A stretch of 64,000 nt of DNA, taken from Chromatium weissei (GTDB taxonomy: Bacteria > Pseudomonadota > Gammaproteobacteria > Chromatiales > Chromatiaceae). Shown here piece by piece: positions 26,255 through 34,383 of this stretch. The DNA lies in the NCBI RefSeq assembly GCF_016583765.1, contig NZ_NRRR01000001.1, positions 372,001 to 436,000 of the forward strand. Reading direction: 5' to 3'. Numbering within the stretch: position 1 is the stretch's first letter; each line of letters starts with the position of its first letter. The translations under genes and the position numbers were made by a program. The notes beneath the pieces were generated by a model, which was not told the DNA's origin, did not search any database, and worked only from the letters and a program-made list of their open reading frames with translations.

Positions 26255-26306
26255 TGTCAGTTTCTCTCAACCCTTTTCGCAAATAAAGGGAATGTTAATC
26301 AACCAC

Positions 26307-27560
26307 TTAAATCTCAAACGGCGCGAGTTTTTTGCCCACTGCCGCATTTTTCAACGTGACGTATTTCGGCAGCCCATATTCAAACGGCGGGTAATCTTCA
26401 CCCTGAATCAACGGCGTTAAATACTGCTTACAAATCGCGGTGATACCGAAACCATCGGCAGTAATAAATTCACGCGGCATGAATTTTTCCACATTCGCCA
26501 CATCCGCCAGCGATGCCATGCCCACCTCCCACGCGTAGGGCGCATGATTCAAACGCTTCACCGTCGGCATCACCGCATTGTGCCCAGCCAACGCAAACTC
26601 CACGCCCGCACGACCCATTGCATACGCTTGTTCTACATCGGTTTTTGCTGCCAAATGTCGTGCGGCGCGCTGCAAATAATCCGCCACTGCCCAATGAAAT
26701 TTATAGCCCGTCGCATCCTTCACCAGATTTGCCACCACCGGCGCGGCACCGCCGAGCTGCGCATGACCAAACGCATCCCGCGTACCCTGCTCGGCGAGAA
26801 AACGCCCGTCAGGATATTTCGCACCTTCCGACACAATAATGGTGCAGAAATCGAATTGCGCGACCTTTTCTTTAACTGCAGCAATAAACTGTTCCCGATT
26901 GAATTCAATTTCTGGAAATAGAATTAACACCGGAATGTTGTGATCTTCAATCAAACCACCGGCTGCCGCAATCCAACCGGCATGACGACCCATCACTTCC
27001 AATACAAAAATCTTCGTTGAAGTCCGCGACATTGAACGCACATCAAATGACGCTTCTAATGCAGAAGTCGCAATGTATTTCGCCACCGAGCCAAACCCCG
27101 GGCAATTGTCGGTAATAGGCAAATCATTATCGACTGTTTTCGGAACATGAATTGCCTGCACCGGATAACCAAGCGATTCAGAAAGTTGCGATACTTTATA
27201 ACAGGTATCTGCCGAATCACCGCCACCGTTATAAAAGAAATAACCGATGTCATGCGCCTTAAAAACTTCAATTAAACGCTCATATTCACGGCGATTCGCA
27301 TCCAGACTTTTTAATTTATAACGACAAGAACCAAATGCACCCGATGGCGTATAGCGCAGCGCAGCAATTGCGGCATCTGATTCCTGACTGGTATCAATTA
27401 AATCCTCGGTCAATGCACCAATAATTCCATTGCGCCCGGCATAAACATTGGCGATTTTTTCAGGATGACGACGTGCGGCTTCAATCACACCGCAGGCAGA
27501 AGCGTTAATCACCGCAGTGACACCACCAGATTGCGCATAAAAAGCATTTCGTGCAGACAT
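26307..27560 (-). CDS. pfp: Pyrophosphate-dependent 6-phosphofructokinase
   Basis: PPi-PFK phosphorylates fructose 6-phosphate reversibly with pyrophosphate. ATG at 27560, behind an AGGAAA ribosome-binding site, gives 417 residues. The nucleotide/PPi loop reads GGGDS (112-116), with Asp at the position that is Gly in ATP-type enzymes, and the second determinant is PKTVDND (140-146), with Lys replacing the Gly of the ATP enzymes. Both indicate PPi use. EVMGRHAGWIAA is the fructose-6-phosphate region. The donor is inferred from these two residues only. Confidence 0.87.
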   Translation of the reverse strand: MSARNAFYAQSGGVTAVINASACGVIEAARRHPEKIANVYAGRNGIIGALTEDLIDTSQESDAAIAALRYTPSGAFGSCRYKLKSLDANRREYERLIEVFKAHDIGYFFYNGGGDSADTCYKVSQLSESLGYPVQAIHVPKTVDNDLPITDNCPGFGSVAKYIATSALEASFDVRSMSRTSTKIFVLEVMGRHAGWIAAAGGLIEDHNIPVLILFPEIEFNREQFIAAVKEKVAQFDFCTIIVSEGAKYPDGRFLAEQGTRDAFGHAQLGGAAPVVANLVKDATGYKFHWAVADYLQRAARHLAAKTDVEQAYAMGRAGVEFALAGHNAVMPTVKRLNHAPYAWEVGMASLADVANVEKFMPREFITADGFGITAICKQYLTPLIQGEDYPPFEYGLPKYVTLKNAAVGKKLAPFEI

Positions 27561-27595
27561 CGTGTTATTTCCTCGTGGTTTTAGCAAAAAATAAA

Positions 27596-27940
27596 TCAAA
27601 CATTGCCTTGTTGAACAACATAATCTGCTTGGGCTTGTAACAACCCAACCGCACATTCCGCAAGATTATCGTATTGCCGAACGCCAGTGCCCATTTGTTT
27701 ATACGGTTGATAAAAAAATTGACAGCGATAATTCGATTCGCCGGTTTTGAAGATTACAAAATGGCAGCCGTCATCAGCTTGCCAATAGATCGTTGGGCAA
27801 ATTGTTAATTCACGATCAGACGCAGCTAATCGAATTTCCGCATCTGCAAGTTGAATCTCGATTTCGCGCCCATAACGCTCGCGTAATGTGGTGTGCATTA
27901 ACCAGTGTTCAGTCTCAGTTATATCAGGAATGGTGCGCAT
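27596..27940 (-). CDS. Conserved hypothetical small protein
   Basis: The 114-residue product has no signal peptide or membrane segment and no family I recognise. It contains several aromatic pairs (IYWQADDGCHFVIF, CQFFYQPYK) suggesting a compact alpha/beta fold and only three cysteines without a metal-site spacing. Its start overlaps the pepP stop by one base (TAATG), and pfp begins about 35 bases downstream, so it is probably translated from the ygfB-pepP transcript. Confidence 0.7.
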   Translation of the reverse strand: MRTIPDITETEHWLMHTTLRERYGREIEIQLADAEIRLAASDRELTICPTIYWQADDGCHFVIFKTGESNYRCQFFYQPYKQMGTGVRQYDNLAECAVGLLQAQADYVVQQGNV

Positions 27941-29265
27941 TAACTGTGAGTCTTAATTGAGTGATGATGCATGAGTGCTTCAATCGCATCGGGATGTTTT
28001 GGCACGGCAGCAGAAAGAATTTCATTGCCAGTTTTGGTAATTAAAACATCGTCTTCAATACGAATACCGATATTTCGATATGGTTCTGGTATTGCATCGT
28101 TGTTCGGCAAATAGAGTCCTGGTTCAATTGTCAATACCATGCCGGGCTCTAATTTTCGCCATTCACCATTTTGTTGATATGCACCAACATCGTGAACATC
28201 CATACCCAGCCAATGACCCGTGCGGTGCATATAATAGGGTTTATAGGCTTCATCTTTAATTAGCGTGTTAACTTTACCATTCAGAATGCCCAATCGAATT
28301 AAACCCTTGGTTAAAACGCGCACTGCTGCATCATGGGGTTCATTCCAACGATTGCCCGGTTGCGCGGCATCAATTGCTGCCAATTGCGCTCGCAATACCA
28401 ATTGATAGAGTTCGCGTTGTGATGGAGTGAATCGACCATTCACTGGAAAGGTGCGGGTTATATCGGACGCGTAACCATTTAATTCACAGCCAGCGTCAAT
28501 TAATACCAAATCGCCATCACGCAATACCGCATCATTGGCGGTGTAATGTAATACGCAGGCATTTGCGCCACCGCCAACAATTGTTGGATACGCATTGAAA
28601 CGCGCTCCGGCGATGGCGCAGGTGTGTTGAAAATCGGCTTCCAGCGCCAGCTCGGTGATTCCCGGAGCGCAGCGTTGCATCAGTCGGCAATGCGCTTGCG
28701 CGGCGATGCGGGCGGCTTGACGTAAAGTTGCAATTTCGGCGCGAGTTTTAATGAGGCGCTGTTCATGTAACACGCTGTCTAAGTTGATAAAAATGTCTGG
28801 AGCCAGTGCGCCAGTGCGAACTTTGGCGCGCACCTGCCGCACCCAGCCCATCACCTGTTGATCAAGTGCGGCATCGCTGCCAATCGGGTAATACAGCCGT
28901 GCGCAGCCGTCAATCAGCGTCGGCATCAACGTGTCTAATTCGCTCAATGAATGCGCTTCATCAGCTTTGAAATTGGCAATCGCGCCTTCAATGCCAATGC
29001 GGGTGCCGTCCCACTGCTCGCGTTCTGCGTCACGCGGCTGGCAAAATAGAATGAATTCACCGGCTTGACGTTTTGGCACAAACACGGCGAGCGCGTGCGG
29101 TTCGGGAAAGCCGGTGAGATAGCTGAAATCGCTGTGCTGGCGAAATGGATAATGGACATCCCGATTGCGAATTGACTCGCGGGCGGCTGGCACAATCGCC
29201 ACACTCGAACGCCCCATTGCTTGCAGCAGGGTGCGTTGACGGCGGTGATATTCGTTATTGGTCAT
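27940..29265 (-). CDS. pepP: Xaa-Pro aminopeptidase P
   Basis: PepP removes the N-terminal residue from peptides with proline in second position. From ATG 29265 the protein has 441 residues, matching E. coli PepP (441). The N-terminal domain (RRQRTLLQAMGRSS, FSYLTGFPEPHA) is followed by the pita-bread metallopeptidase domain with metal ligands in DAGCELNGYASDITRTFPVNG, HRTGHWLGMDVHD, TIEPGLYLP and GIRIEDDVLIT. It overlaps ygfB by ATGA; ygfB-pepP is a conserved gammaproteobacterial pair. Confidence 0.96.
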   Translation of the reverse strand: MTNNEYHRRQRTLLQAMGRSSVAIVPAARESIRNRDVHYPFRQHSDFSYLTGFPEPHALAVFVPKRQAGEFILFCQPRDAEREQWDGTRIGIEGAIANFKADEAHSLSELDTLMPTLIDGCARLYYPIGSDAALDQQVMGWVRQVRAKVRTGALAPDIFINLDSVLHEQRLIKTRAEIATLRQAARIAAQAHCRLMQRCAPGITELALEADFQHTCAIAGARFNAYPTIVGGGANACVLHYTANDAVLRDGDLVLIDAGCELNGYASDITRTFPVNGRFTPSQRELYQLVLRAQLAAIDAAQPGNRWNEPHDAAVRVLTKGLIRLGILNGKVNTLIKDEAYKPYYMHRTGHWLGMDVHDVGAYQQNGEWRKLEPGMVLTIEPGLYLPNNDAIPEPYRNIGIRIEDDVLITKTGNEILSAAVPKHPDAIEALMHHHSIKTHS

Positions 29266-29825
29266 GGTTGAGTCACGGGTTCGAGGCGCGGCGGTGCGCA
29301 TTCGTCGTAAATGAGTAACGCGGCAACCCGCACGAATTCAATCACATCTGCCAACGCCAGCTCGTTCTCTTCATCGTCGTCGAGTGCGTCGAGATCAATG
29401 CGCGTTAACTCGGTGAAATCACGCAAAATTTCGCGCATCTGTTCCGGTAAATCACGCTCCGCCACACCGAGAATGCCCACCGCAAACAGAAAGCCACGCA
29501 CCCAGTCGTACAGTGCGGTGGCGCGTTCTTGCAGTGAATGGTCGTCATTTGGTAAGCCCAGTTCGAAACGCAGTTCAGTATCGGTCAGTGCGTCGCGCAG
29601 CGTTTGCGCCAGCGGAAACAGTGCGGCGTGATAATGGGCAATGGGAGTTGCGGTGGTGGTATTCGCAGGCAGCAGTTGTGTCAGCCAGGTGGTGAGTGGA
29701 TCGGGTGCGCCGCCACACATCAGTCCGCACAGCATTCCCTGTGCTTCGCTCGGTGACGGATCGAGAGGACTGAGCGCCAGCACCTCGTGAAACAGGTCGT
29801 GATTGGGAGCGATTGTGGTCTCCAT
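29262..29825 (-). CDS. ygfB: UPF0149 family protein YgfB
   Basis: The 187-residue protein has the YgfB pattern: an N-terminal SPSEAQGMLCGLMCGG segment, LPNDDHSLQERATALYDWVRGFLFAVGI and the acidic DDDEENELALADVIEFVRVAALLIYDE end. In Pseudomonas this family affects expression of peptidoglycan-related and resistance genes, but no function can be read from the sequence here. ATG 29825 is preferred over an upstream TTG. Confidence 0.92.
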   Translation of the reverse strand: METTIAPNHDLFHEVLALSPLDPSPSEAQGMLCGLMCGGAPDPLTTWLTQLLPANTTTATPIAHYHAALFPLAQTLRDALTDTELRFELGLPNDDHSLQERATALYDWVRGFLFAVGILGVAERDLPEQMREILRDFTELTRIDLDALDDDEENELALADVIEFVRVAALLIYDECAPPRLEPVTQP

Positions 29826-29944
29826 CGGCAGCAATACAGGTCTAAAATGAGAATTTATTCTGAATCATAACATGCGCCTGTGGTTGATTGACCGCTTGCA
29901 ACACCCCTTCTATAGTGCACAAAATTTCAACGGAGTCGCGGACT

Positions 29945-30154
29945 TTGGCTAATTTTGATCTCGATGAACTGGAGCAAAAAGTGACCGCATTGATTGAATT
30001 GAATCAACGGCTCCGCAATGACAATGAGGTGTTGCGCACGCGTCAGGAGACGCTGATTGCGGAGCGCGATGAGTGGATGGATAAGACAGTGCAAACCCGT
30101 AGTCGAATTGAAGCGATGCTGGCGCGGCTGCGAGCGATGGAGGAACAGTTGTGA
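29945..30154 (+). CDS. ZapB-like coiled-coil protein (TIGR02449 type)
   Basis: A 69-residue, nearly wholly coiled-coil protein (LDELEQKVTALIELNQRLRNDNEVLRTRQETLIAERDEW) encoded directly upstream of zapA. The start chosen is TTG 29945, nine bases after a GGAG site; an in-frame start 57 bases upstream is possible. The family is a companion of ZapA in many gammaproteobacteria and probably supports Z-ring assembly, by analogy with ZapB. Its stop overlaps the GTG start of zapA. Confidence 0.82.
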   Translation: MANFDLDELEQKVTALIELNQRLRNDNEVLRTRQETLIAERDEWMDKTVQTRSRIEAMLARLRAMEEQL

Positions 30155-30537
30155 GTGAGGAGCCGTCGCAAGTCAGTATTAAAATTTTGGACAAGGAATA
30201 TCGAATTGCTTGTCCGCCGCTGCAGCAGGAGAATTTGCGTGCCTCAGCGCAGCTGCTCGATCAGCGAATGCGTGAGATTCATAAACATGGACGGGTAATT
30301 GGAACGGATCGCATTGCGGTCATGGCGGCACTTAACATCGCTTATGATTTCATTCAATTGCAGCGGGCTGGCCCGACGTTGAATGAGGATTTCGCGCAGC
30401 GGTTGCAGCAACTTCAAGTTCAGCTCACCACGGCACTTTCCGATGAATTACCGGCAGTTGCTGCTGAAATCGCGCCGGTTGAAGCTGATTTAGAGATCAC
30501 CGTAGCAGTGCTAGACGCTCCGAATGAAAGGGTATAG
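30151..30537 (+). CDS. zapA: Cell division protein ZapA
   Basis: ZapA crosslinks FtsZ filaments. The 128-residue protein starts with GTG and has SQVSIKILDKEYRIACPPLQQENLRASAQLLDQRMREI, TDRIAVMAALNIAYDF and a C-terminal coiled coil, then a Glu/Val/Ala-rich tail of about 25 residues beyond the usual end. It overlaps the upstream coiled-coil gene and is followed at once by 6S RNA, as in E. coli and relatives. Its stop codon lies within the likely -10 box of the 6S RNA. Confidence 0.93.
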   Translation: MSEEPSQVSIKILDKEYRIACPPLQQENLRASAQLLDQRMREIHKHGRVIGTDRIAVMAALNIAYDFIQLQRAGPTLNEDFAQRLQQLQVQLTTALSDELPAVAAEIAPVEADLEITVAVLDAPNERV

Positions 30538-30543
30538 TCTCTT

Positions 30544-30748
30544 GTTCCGAGACACCTCCTGTCGTGATCGAGCGTAGCCTGGGTATTTTCTTGAGCCTAA
30601 TTGCTACCCGGGGAGCATGAAACCATTGCTGTTGTGCAAGTCCGTCATCGAGCGGAAAGTCTGAAGCGATGAACAGCGTTCCCACTTGAACCCTTCTGGT
30701 TCAAGAACGAAGGTCTGCAGCGACACCAATGGGAGGCGTCTCATTTCC
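30544..30748 (+). ncRNA. ssrS: 6S RNA
   Basis: 6S RNA binds the sigma70 holoenzyme by mimicking an open promoter. Here the 5' segment GAGACACCTCC pairs with the 3' segment GGGAGGCGTCTC, forming the closing stem. The 3' half has the recognisable CTTGAACCCTTCTGGTTCAAG hairpin, corresponding to the TTGAACCAAGGGTTCAA of E. coli 6S RNA, followed by a GGTCTGCAG stretch. Position between zapA and the folate cyclo-ligase gene is the conserved one. A TATAGT -10 box lies at 30533-30538. Ends are approximate. Confidence 0.88.
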
Positions 30749-31393
30749 AACACGATCATTCGGCGCGAACTGCGCACCGCACGTCGCCAGCTTCATCCTC
30801 GCCAACAACGTCAACACGCTATTCAAGTTCTGCAGCATCTGCGCCGCCATCGTTGGTTTTTGAATGCACGTCATATCGCGTTTTATTGGGCGGCGGATGG
30901 CGAACTGAACTTGCTTCCGCTGTTGCAATATGCACGTTTACACAGCAAAACCTGTTATCTCCCCGTACTCAAACCACAACGCACCTGTTGGGGGCGCGGC
31001 AAACTTTGGTTTGCGCGTTACCGTTCGAACGACCATTTACAACCCAATCGCTTTGGCATTCCCGAACCGCGCAGCCGCAACTATCGTTTGGTGTGGCAAC
31101 TTGATCTGATTTTGCTGCCGCTGGTGGGCTTTGATGCAAAGGCACATCGGCTGGGCATGGGCGGCGGATTTTATGACCGCACCCTCGCGCCGTTGCAATT
31201 ACGCCACACTGGTCGTCGTCCGCACTTGATTGGTATTGCGCACGATTGTCAGCGCGTGGCGTGTATGACACCAAAACCTTGGGATATTCCGCTGAATGCC
31301 GTGGTGACGGAACGCCAAATCTATTCGCGTCAATTACCCGTAAGAACGAGTCTGTTATCATGTCGCACGGCAATTAAATCACCAATAACATGA
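30686..31393 (+). CDS. fau: 5-formyltetrahydrofolate cyclo-ligase
   Basis: This enzyme converts 5-formyl-THF to 5,10-methenyl-THF with ATP. The family motifs are AFYWAADGELN, LLPLVGFDAKAHRLGMGGGFYDRTLA and the late IGIAHDCQ. The start is not settled. The only canonical in-frame start before the conserved region is TTG at 30686, which lies inside the 3' half of 6S RNA and would add about 19 non-homologous residues. The conserved part begins around 30743, where the codon is ATT. Conservation with E. coli ygfA next to ssrS supports the call. Confidence 0.87.
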   Translation: MNPSGSRTKVCSDTNGRRLISNTIIRRELRTARRQLHPRQQRQHAIQVLQHLRRHRWFLNARHIAFYWAADGELNLLPLLQYARLHSKTCYLPVLKPQRTCWGRGKLWFARYRSNDHLQPNRFGIPEPRSRNYRLVWQLDLILLPLVGFDAKAHRLGMGGGFYDRTLAPLQLRHTGRRPHLIGIAHDCQRVACMTPKPWDIPLNAVVTERQIYSRQLPVRTSLLSCRTAIKSPIT

Positions 31394-31409
31394 TTAAAAG
31401 GACGACACA

Positions 31410-32069
31410 ATGAATCAAGATGCAATGAAAAAACAGGCTGCCGAAGCGGCATTAGCGTATGTTGAAGGCGGTGTCATTGGCGTGGGAACTGGCTCAACGG
31501 TGAATCACTTTATCGACGCATTGGCGACGATTAAAAATCGAATTGAGGGCGCAGTTTCCAGTTCAGAAGCATCAACAGCGCGGCTGGCAGCACATGGAAT
31601 TCCAGTATTCGATTTGAATGCAGCGGGTGAATTATCACTTTATGTCGATGGTGCGGATGAAACCAATGCGCAATTTCAATTGATTAAAGGCGGTGGTGGC
31701 GCATTAACACGTGAAAAAATTGTTGCGGCAGCCAGTCAAAAGTTTGTCTGTATTGGCGATGAAACCAAATTAGTTAAGGTGCTCGGTGCATTTCCATTGC
31801 CGGTAGAAGTTATTCCAATGGCACGTAGTTATGTGGCGCGAGAACTCGTCAAATTGGGCGGTACGCCAATGTGGCGCGAAGGATTTATTACCGATAATGG
31901 AAACGTGATTCTCGATGTGCACCATTTAGAAATCACTGATCCAATACAGATGGAGCAACAGATCAATAATTTAGCTGGCGTGGTGACGGTCGGAATTTTT
32001 GCATTACGCCCAGCAGATGTATTGATTTTGGGAACGCCAGACGGTGCAAAAACCGTTGATAAATTGTGA
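31410..32069 (+). CDS. rpiA: Ribose-5-phosphate isomerase A
   Basis: RpiA interconverts ribose 5-phosphate and ribulose 5-phosphate. The 219-residue protein matches the family length and has [17 protein letters not shown] (phosphate loop), [39 protein letters not shown] (catalytic Asp and Glu/Lys region) and [10 protein letters not shown] clear ribosome-binding site (AAAGGA) precedes ATG 31410. A bidirectional terminator follows. Confidence 0.97.
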   Translation: MNQDAMKKQAAEAALAYVEGGVIGVGTGSTVNHFIDALATIKNRIEGAVSSSEASTARLAAHGIPVFDLNAAGELSLYVDGADETNAQFQLIKGGGGALTREKIVAAASQKFVCIGDETKLVKVLGAFPLPVEVIPMARSYVARELVKLGGTPMWREGFITDNGNVILDVHHLEITDPIQMEQQINNLAGVVTVGIFALRPADVLILGTPDGAKTVDKL

Positions 32070-32093
32070 TGATTGATTGCGAATAGGACACAT

Positions 32094-32127
32094 AAAAAAA
32101 CGGAACCCGAAGGTTCCGTTTTTTTTC
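32094..32127. terminator. Bidirectional terminator between rpiA and the porin gene
   Basis: A seven-base stem CGGAACC / GGTTCCG with loop CGAA (32101-32118) is flanked by A7 on the left and T8 on the right. It can therefore end both rpiA (plus) and the porin gene (minus). Confidence 0.88.
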
Positions 32128-32150
32128 ATTCAATAATTGCAGAGCAATCC

Positions 32151-33236
32151 TTAGAAATGATGAATCATACCAACTGAAAAACCATCCCAATCGTTGTCTG
32201 ATACATCGTGACTGTATTGATTGTAGAGTACATAAGCCTTGGTGCGCTTGCTCAGGTTGTGATCAAATGCAATTGCCCATGTCGAATAGTCTTCGCTATC
32301 GAGGTTGCTGAATTCGCCAGCACCGTACATTGCTTTAACCATATTGCTACCGAATGAATAACCGGCTTGCAACTGCCACATTTGCTTATCATATAGTGAG
32401 TTAGATGCAGATTGATCTTCGTAAATACCGGTTACGGTAAAGCCGTTCCAATCCATCAAACCTAAACCTAAACGCCACTTACTGTAATTATCATTAACAT
32501 AGCTCACAGCGGTTCTAGGACCGATGCTGGTTGCGCTATTCATGAAGAGTTCATTGCCTAAAGTTTCATAAGCCAATGACGCAAAGAGAGGGCCATTCTT
32601 ATAAACGCCTGCGACGGAGTAAGCGTCAGCAAGACTGTTCGCGCCATTATTTGTGCCATAGCCAGCGGTTGTGCCACCACCAACAACGACAGCACCTGCA
32701 AGTTGGAAGCCCGCTAAACTGGGACTGACATAGGCAACGGCGTTATCGGCGCGCACATCATCAAAGCCAACGGTGTTGTTATAGTCGGCCATGGTATTGG
32801 AAAACAGATCGAGCTTTGCAGTTGAGGTATACATTGGCGTGTCATTACGACCGACAACAAAGGTACCCCAGTCGCTGGTAAGACCAACGTAGGTTTGCTG
32901 CATGGTGACAAGATTGTCAGTGCCTCTGGCAACGTTATCATTAGGCGTAAGACCGTTGGCTTCATCGGTCAATTGCACGTTAATTTGCACGTGATAAATG
33001 GCTTTCAAACCATTACCGAGGTCTTCTGAACCTTTTACGCCAATCTGGTTATCACGGTTATCTTTACCGGGCATTGCGCCGCCGCCATTGAGTCCCCAAC
33101 CGTCATAGCTGTCGTCCTCAAAGCTCGCGTAATCAATAGATACATGCAAATCGCCATACAGAACTGCCTCGGCCATTGCTGCCGCTGGTGCGGTCAGAGC
33201 GGCGGCGACCGCGAGGGTAAGAAGTTTCTTGTTCAT
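32151..33236 (-). CDS. Gram-negative general porin (OmpC/PhoE-like fold)
   Basis: This is a trimeric-type outer-membrane porin of 361 residues. The signal peptide is MNKKLLTLAVAAALTAPAAA with cleavage near AMA, and the mature protein starts EAVLYGDLHVSIDYAS, typical of Gram-neg_porin family members in beta- and gammaproteobacteria. GSEDLGNGLKAIYHVQ and GTFVVGRNDTPMY are characteristic segments, and the protein ends in GMIHHF with terminal Phe. ATG at 33236 follows a GGAGAA site. A strong sigma70 promoter lies 73-101 bases upstream, fitting an abundant protein. Confidence 0.93.
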   Translation of the reverse strand: MNKKLLTLAVAAALTAPAAAMAEAVLYGDLHVSIDYASFEDDSYDGWGLNGGGAMPGKDNRDNQIGVKGSEDLGNGLKAIYHVQINVQLTDEANGLTPNDNVARGTDNLVTMQQTYVGLTSDWGTFVVGRNDTPMYTSTAKLDLFSNTMADYNNTVGFDDVRADNAVAYVSPSLAGFQLAGAVVVGGGTTAGYGTNNGANSLADAYSVAGVYKNGPLFASLAYETLGNELFMNSATSIGPRTAVSYVNDNYSKWRLGLGLMDWNGFTVTGIYEDQSASNSLYDKQMWQLQAGYSFGSNMVKAMYGAGEFSNLDSEDYSTWAIAFDHNLSKRTKAYVLYNQYSHDVSDNDWDGFSVGMIHHF

Positions 33237-33308
33237 GCTGTTCTCCGCTGTTGTGAATTTGTCAGTTAGACTGCATAAAATTGGACGCAATCATGCTTTG
33301 CGTATCTA

Positions 33309-33337
33309 ACTATAGAGAACCGCATAGCGTTTTGCAA
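33309..33337 (-). promoter_or_regulatory. Sigma70 promoter of the porin gene
   Basis: On the minus strand a TTGCAA -35 box (33332-33337) is separated by exactly 17 bases from a TATAGT -10 box (33309-33314), leaving a 5' untranslated region of roughly 65 bases before the porin start. Confidence 0.75.
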
Positions 33338-33534
33338 CAGATTGGGCGGAAAAAAGACACAAAAAACTCAGTTGTCTCATTTTTGCAGCACTCCGATGAT
33401 TTGTCCGCTTTTCCACACCTAAACATCAACTGAAATTGCCGTCACGCGCCACACATCGACTTAAAAAATCAGTTGAATCAAAGAATTTGGCATTAAAGCC
33501 GAGCGCAACTTTTTATCAACAACGACATTCATTT

Positions 33535-34383
33535 ATGAACCGAACAGTCTTCTTTGTCTCCGAAAGCACCGGCATCACCGCTGAAACCCTTGGCCACAGC
33601 CTACTGTCGCAATTTGACACCATCGATTTCGAGCAGGTGTACATGCCTTATATCAATACCGATCTGCGCGCAATCGCACTCACACAGCGAATGCAGGAAG
33701 CGGCCGAACGTGATGGCGCACGACCTATTGTTTTTGCCACGATGCTCAATAATGAAATCCGCGAAATTCTCAAAAACGGCAATTGCTTTTACATGGAATT
33801 GTTTGAAGGTTTTGTCGAACCGTTATCTGCAGAATTGTGTGTTCCACCAAGTCGCAAATCCGGTCAAAGTCATGCCATTACCAAACCGAATTTCTATACC
33901 AAACGAATTGAAGCGATTAACTTCGCAATGGCAAATGATGATGGTATTCGCCCTGACAACTTTCATCGCGCTGATGTTGTATTGACTGGCGTATCGCGCT
34001 CTGGAAAAACGCCGACCTGTCTTTATTTAGCCATGCACTACGGATTACGTTCAGCCAACTACCCAATTACTGAAGAGGATTTTGAACGCGGAGATGTACC
34101 GCAATTGGTGTGGGATTGTCGCCATAAATTGTTTGCACTCACGATTGACCCACAACGATTACAACTCATTCGAGAAGAACGGCGTCCAAATAGCGCCTAC
34201 GCATCATTAACGCGATGTCAAGATGATATTCGTCAAGCGCAACAAATTTATAAGCGACTGCAAGTTCCGGTACTCAATACGACAACCCAATCAATTGAAG
34301 AAATTTCTTCTCAAATTGTGAAGATACTGAAAGACAATCTGGATAACGGCATTGAACCATTGACGAAACAAACGCCAAATTGA
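33535..34383 (+). CDS. ppsR: PEP synthase regulatory kinase/phosphorylase
   Basis: PpsR (DUF299 family) inactivates PEP synthase by ADP-dependent phosphorylation and reactivates it by phosphorolysis. From ATG 33535 the protein is 282 residues. It starts FFVSESTGITAETLGHSLLSQF, the family hallmark, and has the P-loop GVSRSGKTPTCLYLA and FALTIDPQRL. PEP synthase (ppsA) is not in the window. The last 93 bases overlap the 3' end of the opposite-strand permease gene. Confidence 0.95.
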   Translation: MNRTVFFVSESTGITAETLGHSLLSQFDTIDFEQVYMPYINTDLRAIALTQRMQEAAERDGARPIVFATMLNNEIREILKNGNCFYMELFEGFVEPLSAELCVPPSRKSGQSHAITKPNFYTKRIEAINFAMANDDGIRPDNFHRADVVLTGVSRSGKTPTCLYLAMHYGLRSANYPITEEDFERGDVPQLVWDCRHKLFALTIDPQRLQLIREERRPNSAYASLTRCQDDIRQAQQIYKRLQVPVLNTTTQSIEEISSQIVKILKDNLDNGIEPLTKQTPN

